This document shows positions 44,461 to 53,441 of a stretch of 64,000 nucleotides of DNA, one piece after another; position 1 is the first letter of the stretch; every line of letters begins with the position of its first letter. The notes below the pieces were generated by a model, which was not told the origin of the DNA, did not search any database, and saw nothing but the letters and a program-made list of their open reading frames with translations. Made by a program: the position numbers and the translations under genes. This DNA comes from Muscardinus avellanarius. Lineage: Eukaryota > Chordata > Mammalia > Rodentia > Gliridae. The DNA lies in assembly GCA_963383645.1 (NCBI GenBank), contig OY726563.1, positions 25,886,821-25,950,820 on the forward strand, given 5' to 3'.

Positions 44461-45772
44461 TTCCATATCCCTGAAGAAAGATTCTTTTTCCATTCAGCAT
44501 TACATCGTCTATGCCCTTTTTCAGTACCTGCAAAGCCACAGTGATGTTCATAACTGAATTTTATTTATGTCATCTACAGCCGCAGTGTTCCATACAGCAG
44601 CCACTTGCAATGGGATTCTATTTAAATTAAACCGAAATTCAATAAAATAAAACAAACCCTTCAGTTCTTCACTCATACTAGCCACCTATCAAGAGTCATA
44701 CAAGAAAGTGGCTACAGAAATGGATAACACAGAATGTTTCCGTCAGCATAAAAGTTATATTGGTGAATACTCATCTAAATTGTATAAGGAGAGTAGAAAA
44801 TCAATGCGCATCTATTATGAAGCGAATGATCATCACCAATGTTTATAAAATGAGTTGTCAATTATATTGCTACGCATGACATTCAATATATATTAGAAAA
44901 GATGAATTTTCAAAAACAAACTGAGTTCAAGTTTCCAGAGTATAGCCATTTTCAAATACTTTCAAATACAAACTTTTCAGTTTTCAAATGTTAAATACTT
45001 AGTATAATGTTTGACATATAGAGTAAATACTCAATATGTGTTTAGTGAATTTAGTAATATATTTATTTCAATACTTTATATACCCTGCTAGGGTGTAAAT
45101 TTCTTGTTTCAGTCAGCCAGGTGACGTGACCAGTAATAAGTAGAAATCACAGTAGGAATGCAAGAAAAGTCACTTGAAGAAGCTGGTCTATTTAACCAGT
45201 ATGGGCTGTGAGTCGGCGCTATGCCCCTACCCTAGAAAAAACACGGCCGAACAAAATGTTGCTTTAGTGGAATCTAACATTTCTAATTAGAGGCCGAAGG
45301 AGCATTATTGATTTGGCAATGAAATTCTTCCCTAAGAAATGAGATTCCTTTTAAGGAAGACTCTCCAAATCTGTAGGCATATAGCCTAAGACTGATTGAA
45401 AAATTGATTCCCATTTACTTAGATTTTTATGATTCTATTCTTTAGTTTTTGAAATTAGTTGAAGCTTAGATTTCTCAAAAGAGTATAAATTAATTTTAAG
45501 TGAGTTTTAAAAATAACTGCCTCGATTACATATTTACAATGAAATATATAAACAACATTTACATCTATACATATAGATGTATACGTCTATATGTATATAC
45601 ACATATATACAAAATTTGGGAGACATTGGCATAAAACAAAGTTGTGATAAAAATGCTTTAGTAAGGAACTATATATAACATAATAGGCAGGAGTCAATGA
45701 CTAAATACATTTAAAAATAGATTTATATGCTTTTATACAATTAGGCCCTTGGGGATTTTAGAAAATAAAATT

Positions 45773-45774
45773 AC
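45773..45774 (-). promoter_or_regulatory. DMD: Splice donor of DMD exon 46
   Basis: Minus-strand junction CAAG|GTAATTTT. It matches the consensus at +1 to +4. Confidence 0.9.
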
Positions 45775-45922
45775 CTTGACTTGTTCAAGATTTTCTTTTA
45801 GCTGCTGCTCATTTCCAAGTTCAAGTGGAATACTAGCAATGTTATCTGCTTCTTCCAACCATAAAACAAATTCATTTAAATCTCTTTGAAATTCTGACAA
45901 GATATTCTTTTGTTCTTCTAGC
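45775..45922 (-). CDS. DMD: Dystrophin exon 46 (internal coding exon)
   Basis: A 148-bp exon: one base completes the codon split with exon 45, then 49 full codons. The translation begins LEEQKNILSEFQRDLNEF, includes VLWLEEADNIASIPLE, and ends NLEQVK. It corresponds to about residues 2206-2254 of human dystrophin, at the start of spectrin-like repeat 18 of the rod. 148 is not a multiple of three, so loss of this exon alone breaks the frame, as is known for human exon 46. Differences from human as I recall: P to L, K to N and K to N, all in the last 17 codons. The acceptor (TTTCTTTCTCCAG) and donor (GTAA) are both intact, so the exon looks functional. Confidence 0.97.
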
Positions 45923-45946
45923 CTGGAGAAAGAAAAATAAAATGGT
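45923..45946 (-). promoter_or_regulatory. DMD: Splice acceptor of DMD exon 46
   Basis: Read on the minus strand: 'ttatttttctttctccag' directly before GCTAGAAG. It has a strong polypyrimidine tract and CAG. Confidence 0.92.
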
Positions 45947-46177
45947 TATAAATGATATATTTCTCAAATTTTCTTCTTTTAAGCAAACTGGAAAAATATG
46001 GCAAACACTTAAAAATAAGCATTCTAAAAAATGTTTGCAATACAGAATTTATTTTAAGAAAATTCATTTGCTTTGAATAAATCAATTTCAGTACTTCAAA
46101 AATTTCCAAAAGGGACTAAAGTCAGTCAAGATAAATTTCTGTTTTAAAAATTACAACAACATCATTTTATTACATTA

Positions 46178-46453
46178 GAGCAAGGTTTCTCAACCTATAC
46201 ACTGCTCAAAGTTAAGGTTGGAAAATTTTGTTGTGAGGGATTGTTTTGTCTCTCATAGAATAGTAAGTAGGATTCCTGGCCTATACGCACTAGATTTAGT
46301 AGCATTCCTGGCCTGAACACACTAGATGTCTATAACACGAGAGTTGAGTAACAACTCCCCTGTTATTCCCAGTTGTGACAACCAAAACTGTCTTGAGCCA
46401 TTACTAAATAACCCCCATGGGGGGCAAATTGACCATTTTGGGGAACCACTGCA
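46178..46453 (-). mobile_element. MER5A-like hAT-Charlie element
   Basis: Read on the minus strand it starts 'cagtggttccccaaaat', includes 'ttttggttgtcacaactggg' and a duplicated 'aggccaggaatYctactaa'-type block, and ends 'ggttgagaaaccttgc'. The ends are roughly complementary, as expected of a non-autonomous hAT element. It is nearly full length with a small internal tandem duplication (46263-46305 against 46297-46328). Confidence 0.85.
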
Positions 46454-47059
46454 GTAAACTAAGTATATGACATGAAGTTGCACGTTTTAAAATGCTTCAT
46501 TAAAGCATAATTTATGGAGAATTAAAGGATAAAAGTAAAAAGCAAGAGTTCCAAATAACACTAAAAGAATGCATGTAAAATGCTTCCCAAATTAGGATTT
46601 ATAATTTTTTCCAAGAAAGACAAAAATTGATTTATAATACTTAACATATGTTATGCTAGTGGAAATGTTTAATTATAAAGATGCATATACTGTATGCTAT
46701 TTAATTAGCCATAAACTTATTCTCACATATTGGATAGGAAAGCTTCCAGCTGAACAAAATGGTTTGTGCTTAAAATAATTCACAAATTTTTTTCATTTTG
46801 TTGTTTTATTGGAAGCAATCTATCGCTTGCATGTCAGGTTCTGATTGAAGTATATGGGGAAGTCTACACTTCCCCATATCTGTGTGGCTTGATGAAATTT
46901 TAAAATTTGGACACAGTGTAAAACAAGTGATAATATAAAATGGTGTCAGAAGCCCAGAGATCTCTTTCTGTAGTAATTTTTCAATTACTGCCTCCAAGTG
47001 TATCCAGAAATATGTCAACTTTGGTTATTTTTTTCTGTACTCAACACTAAGTAAACGAA
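46454..47059. other. Intronic sequence, no recognised feature
   Basis: AT-rich. A short inverted repeat with 'tatggggaagt' and 'acttccccata' arms lies at 46853-46878 (arms about 12 bp, short spacer). Nothing else was recognised. Confidence 0.5.
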
Positions 47060-47215
47060 ATTGTGTGATATGTATTCTTTTGTGTCTGGCTTCTTTCACC
47101 CAAAATTATGTCTATGATAATTCATGTTGTGTGTAGTCTCGGTATGTTCATTCTCCTAGCTCTATAGGATTCAAAAGCGTAAATGCATATATGTTGATGG
47201 AAATTTGGACATTTA
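47060..47215 (-). mobile_element. Old L1M fragment
   Basis: 'gtattcttttgtgtctggcttctttcaccc' (47071-47100) and 'tgataattcatgttgtgtgtag' are the complement of an old L1 ORF2/3' region. Confidence 0.6.
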
Positions 47216-47794
47216 GCTAAGAAGTAACTTTTTTGCTTTGAATTAACAAATATTTATTGAGAGTATACTATCTGAGGGTATACTATCTTCCCAGAAATCT
47301 ATTGGGTATTAGGGCAAAAGATAGATATGCTATATACTCACAGTCCATAAGAAGAAACAAGCATATAGACCAAGGATTATGATTATCATAGGAGGCTGTT
47401 ATTTTGGGGGGTCGAGATTAGAAGACATTCCAGAGAAGAAAATGGTCTGAGTTTCTATACGTGAACAGAGATCTACGTTTGCAGGATTAAGATATGGACT
47501 ATGCAAAGACAAAGCTAAGAACAATTATATTAATTCCCCAAAGCAGAATCTGATTATTGGATTTGGGCTTGTTTATAATTAACTTTGCTATTTGATGCAA
47601 TCCTGCTCAAAGTTTGTTTGGGGACATAAAAGGTGATACTCTCTCCTATGTTGCCAACACAGGAGACAGGTTTCCTGTGAAGCCCAAATCAGATTATGTC
47701 AAATCTGCACGCAGAACTCTTCCATCACTTCCTACCCCACTAAAAATGAAAAACCAAACATACAAATTCTATTATAGTGTTCTAAAAGAGCCCA
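47216..47794. other. Intronic sequence, no recognised feature
   Basis: No repeat or exon was recognised. The 85-codon open frame at 47614-47871 has no domain and overlaps a transposon remnant, so I do not call it a gene. Confidence 0.4.
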
Positions 47795-47920
47795 GATCTG
47801 CACTTTTCAAAATGGTAAAACACTATCATATGTGGCTACTGAGCTCTTCAAACGTGGCTGGTAAAAATTGAGATGAGATGCAAATTTAAAAATATACACC
47901 AAATTTCAAAGATTTAGTTA
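47795..47920 (-). mobile_element. DNA transposon remnant, 'ctgtccaatagaaat' family fragment
   Basis: 'catatgtggctactgagctcttcaaacgtggc' (47827-47858) and the following AT-rich sequence resemble part of the family represented at 20290-20585. Confidence 0.4.
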
Positions 47921-47944
47921 AAAAAAAAAAGACAGATGAACCAA

Positions 47945-48190
47945 GATAGGGTGGTGGTGCATGCTTTTAATTCCAGCACTTGGAGGCTGAGGCAGGATAA
48001 TCACAGATTTGAAGCTAACACATAGTAACTTTAAAAAACCCTATTTCAAAAATAATTAACTAAATAAAAAGGGTATAGATGTATCTAAGAGCTACAATCT
48101 CTTGGGTTTGATCCCCAGTACTAGAGAGAGATAGAGATAGAGATAGAGAGATAGAGAGATAGAGAGAGAGAAAGAGAGAGAGAAGAGAGA
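47945..48190 (+). mobile_element. B1-dID SINE with GATA/GA microsatellite tail
   Basis: B1 half 'gggtggtggtgcatgc'; ID half 'gggtatagatgtatctaag', then 'gggtttgatccccagtac'. In place of an A tail it has a purine-rich (GAGATA/GA)n run at 48122-48190. Confidence 0.83.
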
Positions 48191-48344
48191 ATGAGAATAT
48201 CATATATCATGCATACACCTTCTGCTTCATTTTGCTTTGAATCTAAAATTTCTCTAAAAATAGACTATTAAAATAAAATAATGCTTAACAGCTCAGTAAT
48301 ACTTTTTATATCATATACAGACTGAAATGATACTCTATTTTATT

Positions 48345-48550
48345 AGTACTAGGGATTGAACCCAGGGGCATTCTAACTCTGAGATACATACCCAGACATT
48401 TTTATTTATTTATTTATTTGATTTGAAACAGAGTCTCGCTAAGTTGCTGAGAGTCTCGTTTCATTGCAGAGCCTGGTCTTGAACTTTCAATCCTCCTGTC
48501 TCAGCCTCCTAAGACGGGGATTACAGGCGAGCACCAATTTGCCTGGCTTG
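48345..48550 (-). mobile_element. B1-dID dimeric SINE, older type
   Basis: 'ttagtactagggattgaaccc' (ID complement), a (TTTA)n linker at 48395-48420, 'gagtctcgctaagttgctg', and the B1 half to 'caccaatttgcctggc'. Confidence 0.86.
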
Positions 48551-48699
48551 AAATGCCATTTTGATGTATTGGGTTAACTGAATATATTACTATTTATTTT
48601 ACCTGTTGCCTTCTATTTGTTTTGTGTGGCAACTAAAATCTTTAAATGACATATAATGGCTCAACTAGTTTTTCTACTGAATAATACTAATCTACAATA

Positions 48700-49015
48700 T
48701 CTTCTTTACCCCTCTGCATCTTCGTACTTGCTCTTCTCTCTGCCAAGCAAGCTCTTTCCTCAAATATCAAACATGCCCCATGGGTCTTCCATAATGACCC
48801 CACTTCACATTGCTTCTCCCCCTAGTGTTTTTATTATTTCTCCCTGTTCTTGTCTTTCTCTCTAGTTTCTAAAATGAGCATGCTCTAGAGTTTGGTTATT
48901 TCCCTGGCATATTGTTGGTCTTTCACATGTGAAATTAAGCTTCTTGAGGGCAAGAAATTTGGCATAGAACAGCTAGGCAATAAATATCTGTCAAGGGAAT
49001 GGATGGATGAAGAGC
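48700..49015 (+). mobile_element. L2 LINE 3' end
   Basis: The blocks are in L2 order: 'tgctcttctctctgccaag', 'aagctctttcctcaaatatc', 'gtgaaattaagcttcttgaggg', 'aacagctaggcaataaatatctgtc' and 'aatggatggatga'. Confidence 0.65.
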
Positions 49016-49719
49016 TCATTGTTCTTTGCAATCCTGGATGCAATTCTCTTCTAAAGGAATCTTTCCCGTTCTTTAAAATAATTGATTCTGAAACACGCTC
49101 TAATTAATCCCTTAATGTACACTACAGTGTATCACCAGGTTAAAGAAGCCTGTGGTAAATAGCCTATTCAGTACCATCATCTTGAGTACCAATGAGAAAG
49201 GGGGTAGGTATGGGGTAGGGGATGCTCCCAATTTAATGATGATGAATCACTTAGAGATTTTATTTTACTAAGAAACTTGTTCTATATTTTGTCATATTAT
49301 CCTCTTGTGTATGCATACAAAGTAAAATATAAGTGAAAAATTGATTGATATATTTGTAAAACAGCCTTCCATTTTGAGTGGACTCTCCTGAATCACTTTT
49401 CCTTTCAGAAAGTGGGGCACAGAGATTGAAAATTGCTGGAACTACTGCTAGTGTTGCTTCTCTGTAAACCTTATGAAGAAGTGGCTTCCTAAGATACTGA
49501 CAGCTTGTTTTAGAATGTGGGATAGTAGTTTTCTTCACGTTCTGACTTTAAAAGCATTGCTGGAAGAGGGAATATTCTACGATAAATATTTTGTATATGT
49601 TTAAAAGTGTTAGTGCTATAGTATTTTTTAAATGTCTAAGCTGATTCAACACCTTGGGTCTGGAGTTAAAGGATCTACCTCATCTCTTTCTCTATCTTTT
49701 TTATTCTTTTTGAAAGTGT
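49016..49719. other. Intronic sequence, no recognised feature
   Basis: No confident repeat or exon. The 92-codon minus-strand frame at 49260-49538 is unsupported. Confidence 0.4.
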
Positions 49720-49925
49720 TTGCCAGGTGCAGTAGTGCACACTTATAATCTCAGTGCTTGAGAGGTTGAGATAGGAGGATTGCAGGCTTGAGGACAGCCT
49801 CAGCAAGTATTAAGACTCTCATCAACCTAGTAAACCCCTATTTAAAAATAAAAATAAAATAGGGCAGAGGGAGTATCCCAGAGATGAAATGCCTCTGGGT
49901 TCAATCTCCAATACCCAAAAAAATA
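49720..49925 (+). mobile_element. B1-dID dimeric SINE, older type
   Basis: It begins 'gccaggtgcagtagtgcac' and ends with the ID half ('gggcagagggagtatccc', 'gggttcaatctccaatacc'). It is diverged. Confidence 0.85.
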
Positions 49926-50289
49926 AGAAGAAAAAATAAAAATGTCTTTTGTTTTCATCAGTACTTTTCTTTTAAGTTTGAACTTTTATCCTACAAAGAG
50001 ATAATTTTAAGGAGGGGAACCTCTCAACCCAAAACCAACTAAAAATTTGAAGAGTAGAAAATAATAATATCAACTAATATTAAAAAATGATAATAGTAAA
50101 TCAAAAGCAGAGAATAAAATCCCAGAAGCAAATGCCTCCTCACTTTAAATGTGTCTCAAATTATTTACTCAAATTATTTACATAATTGAATATCCCAAAC
50201 TATACGATTTCCTATTTCGAGTACTCATCCAAGATAAAGATTGGAAATGTACTTATTCATTACAATTGAGATTTATACATGTAATTGCG
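49926..50289. other. AT-rich intronic sequence, no recognised feature
   Basis: Nothing recognised. Confidence 0.4.
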
Positions 50290-50900
50290 ATAAAACCCTA
50301 TAAACATTCTGTAACTATTTTATTCACTTAATATTTTACTTTGAATATTTCTTTAGGTCATTAATTACTCAAAAAATGATGTTTTAAGATCTAAGTAATG
50401 AGATCTAGGTGAATATATCATATTTCATTATTCTTTTGTTTTTAGACATTTAGTTTGGTTTTAATTTTTATTCTAATAAATAATCTTACAACAAAAACAT
50501 TTGTTTCTGCATTTTAGCTCATGTATCTACTATATTCAATAGAATTAGAAAGAGAAATTTACAGTAAAAATCATAAGGAATTAGATATATATTGCTAAAT
50601 CTCTTTGCAATTCTTGCAAAGAACACTCAAACTCCCTCCAATAGTTAGAAAATGCTAGGCCTACTGCACTTTGAGCATTGATTTTTATATACCTTTTAGA
50701 AAAAAAGTTTTTCATTGATATTTTACAGTTCTTATTAATAGGAATGTCAAAAACTATTTATGTGCGTGTGTGTTTGTCATTTATGTTTCCACTGACAATT
50801 GTCTGCTATGTCTGTGGCTCATTTATCCTCATTGTTTTATTTGTAAGGGCTCTTTTCACATTATGTGTAAATAAATTTATTGAGAATATTTTTCTGGGTT
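50290..50900 (-). mobile_element. Old L1M fragment (probable)
   Basis: 'gtttttagacatttagtttggtt', 'aataaataatcttacaacaaaaac' and 'tgctaaatctctttgcaa' lie in the order of the complement of an old L1 ORF2. The divergence is high. Open frames here (for example 50678-50944) are chance frames of the antisense strand. Confidence 0.5.
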
Positions 50901-50994
50901 TCTTTTTGTCTTCTGGTTTTGTTTATATTTCTGTTTGTTTCTAAATTGGAAATAGGACAATTTATTTCTTGGCTATTTACTTTATCATATTTTA

Positions 50995-51190
50995 TGATCC
51001 TAGAGATTGAATATAGGGGTGTTTTGCCTCCAACTTATACCCCCAACCACTTTTACTTTTTATTTTGAAGCAGAGTCTTGTTAAGTTGCTTAGAGTGTCA
51101 CTATGTTGCTAAGGCTGGCTTGGAAACTAAGTCTCCTGCCTTAGCTTCCAAAGTACTGGGATTACGGGAATAAGCCACTACACTCAAATC
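50995..51190 (-). mobile_element. B1-dID dimeric SINE, old
   Basis: 'gatcctagagattgaatatag' (ID complement) to 'gggaataagccactacactc' (B1 start complement), with a duplicated middle ('cttgttaagttgctt', 'cactatgttgctaagg'). Confidence 0.84.
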
Positions 51191-51196
51191 TTATTT

Positions 51197-51318
51197 TTTA
51201 AATTGTTTTATTGGTGTATCTAATTGCACTATAATGTGAGGTTCAGTGTTCTACAACACACATGCACAAATTCTTTATGTATTTTCCTCCCCATCTCACC
51301 ATCTTGGTTCTTTCTTTC
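51197..51318 (-). mobile_element. Possible L1-type 3' fragment
   Basis: 'gttttattggtgtatctaattg' and the C-rich 'cctccccatctcaccatc' suggest the complement of an L1 3' region. The match is weak. Confidence 0.35.
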
Positions 51319-51323
51319 ATTGA

Positions 51324-51324
<1 letters not shown>

Positions 51325-51369
<45 letters not shown>
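51325..51369. repeat. (ATT)15 microsatellite, SINE tail
   Basis: 45 bp of perfect ATT units, forming the expanded tail of the SINE that follows. On the plus strand it generates a chance poly-I or poly-L frame. Confidence 0.95.
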
Positions 51370-51558
51370 TTGGTGGTTCTGGGGTTCCTGGAAACCCTTC
51401 TACCTCCAGGCTACACTCCCAGACACCTATTTTTTATATTTTTATTTGGAAACAGGGTGTCTTAAGCCAGTGCACCTGGCTTTGAACCAGTGCAGTCCTC
51501 CTGTCTCTGCCTCCCAAATGCGGGCATTACAAGCGTGTGCCACACGCCGCCTGCCTGA
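51370..51558 (-). mobile_element. Young-subfamily B1-dID SINE
   Basis: 'ggggttcctggaaaccc' (derived ID half) and shortened middle 'aagccagtgcacctggctt', ending 'gtgccacacgccgcctgcc'. 'gacattatt' occurs at 51322 and again at about 51557, a plausible target-site duplication. Confidence 0.9.
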
Positions 51559-53053
51559 CATTATTCTTAAAATTGTGCCTATTCTACAATTTTTAGATAC
51601 CTTTATTTTGGATCAGTATACTTTCATTAAAAAAAACTAAGTATGCAATTCATCTTAAATTCATATGAAGTTAAATTTATGACCTTGACAAGGTTTTCAG
51701 AAATTGGTATTTTCTCCCTGCACAATCTGCTCTCTATGCATTTGTGGTGCTTTTTTCATTATTTTAAAATGTTTATGTTATTAACGTTCTGCTTGTTGAT
51801 GTACTGTATAGTTTTGTGACAGTGACGCACTACTTCAACCATAGAAGAGCTAAATGTTTAATTTCTGATAGGTTAACTCCCTCTCCCACTTTAGAATTCT
51901 AATTTATTTATTATGTTATTTGAAAAATTATAAAATCTCTTGAATGATGTTGATTATAATTAATAAATTAATTTGTGAAGAATTACTAAACTTCCAATAT
52001 AATTATGCCAAATTTTCTATGATTATAGTGTATTTGGATACAGTAGATTTGGGATTCATCTGTGCTCTATAAATTATTAAGTACTTTTTATAATTAATCT
52101 TCAACATCAGTTTGAAAGACAGCAACTTGTATATGTTTTCATGGGCATAAACTATAGACGAATTTAGAAGAATATTAACTCCAGGATAGGATAAATCATC
52201 ACTTAAAAAGTAAAAGCTCTGGGTAAGCTTTTTGCTATAATATTTCTTTTTACATAATGCAAGAAACTTTTATCTGATGATTTAATTTTTAAAAAAGTAG
52301 AGCATCTTTTAAAACATGAAAACATTTGGTAGTCATTTCTTGTCTAGATTTTTTTTTTTTTTACTTTGAAATATAAAAAAGATGGTGCCAAAATCCCACT
52401 GGGACCTTGTTAGAATCTGCTTTTCCAAGTGCCTGTGTTTTCTGAAATTTCAAAAGCCTCGATTTGAAGTTTTAAAAGCTGCAATTTAAATTTATGTATC
52501 TAGATGATTGCAGAAAAGTAAAGGAACACAGTTAGCATTTCCGGGCTTGTCTCTTGACGGAACAGTTTAAGCATGCTTTATATTGGCATTCATCACATGA
52601 AGTGTTATTTCTTTGTTTACCTACTTGCTTAATGCTTATGCTAGAATTTATTCAGGCATGTGGTAGTAATAATAATGAATGAGATATTTAACATTGCTCA
52701 TCTGCAATTACGTGCTAAATATTTTACTTTTAGATGCATTTCAATACATTCAGCGATTTTTTTTAAAGAATGGCTTCTGTTTGAAATATTGGCTCTGTTA
52801 CCATTTACATTATAAATGTTCATAATGTAATTGGAGGAAGCACATATTATGATGAGGAGAGATTTGCATAATCAGAAAGGAAGAGTTACTGATGTGTTGC
52901 TAAATTCAATGAATTTAACATTAACTCTTAATGAACAATTTCTGTGGGACTGTACTTATGGTAAGAGAAAAAGACTCTAAGACACCATCACATGATGTCA
53001 GTGGGAGGGCTATCTACCATGAGTTTAAAGCAAAGTGCTGGATATTTTTTTAT
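51559..53053. other. AT-rich intronic sequence, no recognised feature
   Basis: About 1.5 kb with no confident repeat or exon. Confidence 0.4.
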
Positions 53054-53223
53054 TTCTCTCTCTCTCTCTCTCTCACTCTCTCTCTCTCCCTCCCTCCCTC
53101 CCTCCATCCCTCCCTTTCTCCCTCCCCCTCTCTCTCTCCCTCCCTTTCCCTCTCTTTCTCTCTCCTCTTCCTCCTTTCTTCCCTTCCTCCCTCCCCCTTT
53201 TCTCCTCCCTCCCCCTTCTCCCC
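53054..53223. repeat. (CT)n/(CCCT)n pyrimidine tract
   Basis: About 170 bp that is almost entirely pyrimidine on the plus strand, made of CT, CCCT and CTTT units. Only single A bases break it, near 53075 and 53105. It is the complement of the tail of the minus-strand SINE that follows and has expanded into a polypurine/polypyrimidine tract. Confidence 0.92.
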
Positions 53224-53234
53224 TATCTATTATT

Positions 53235-53441
53235 ATTTTTTTTAGGTACTCGTGATTAAGCCCAGAGGTATTCTACCTCTGAGCTGCCTTCAACCCCATT
53301 TTAACTTTTATTTTAAAACAGGGCCTCACTATGTTGTGGAGGGCCTCAAAAGTTGCTAAGGCTGGTGGCAAACCTGTGATCCTCCTGTCTCAGCTTCCCA
53401 ATTACTGGGATTACAGGTGTGCACCACCATATCACACTTGA
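53235..53441 (-). mobile_element. B1-dID dimeric SINE, older type
   Basis: 'aggtactcgtgattaagccc' (ID complement) to 'gtgcaccaccatatcac' (B1 start complement). Confidence 0.86.

Larger units (their letters stand above)
43877..45774 (-). other. DMD: DMD intron 46 (complete, 1898 bp)
   Basis: A complete short intron between exons 46 and 47. It begins GTAATTTTA and ends TTTGTCTGTTTCAG on the minus strand. Human intron 46 is also short, about 2.3 kb as I recall. It holds a (TATC)9 microsatellite, a MIR, (TATA/TATG) runs at 45555-45610 and a short CpG-bearing stretch at 45120-45300. No young SINE or L1 has entered it, unlike the introns on either side. Confidence 0.92.

Noticed and set aside
48122..48190. 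CRISPR-like regular repeats
   Set aside because: A GA/GATA microsatellite without spacers. No CRISPR or bacterial features exist in this eukaryotic sequence.
51224..51640. 138-codon open frame on the plus strand
   Set aside because: It runs through an (ATT)n repeat and the antisense of a SINE. The same 'FWWYWGSWKPFY'-type translation appears at every young minus-strand SINE.
52931..53259. Overlapping Ser/Leu/Pro-rich frames
   Set aside because: They come from the CT-rich simple repeat in three frames.
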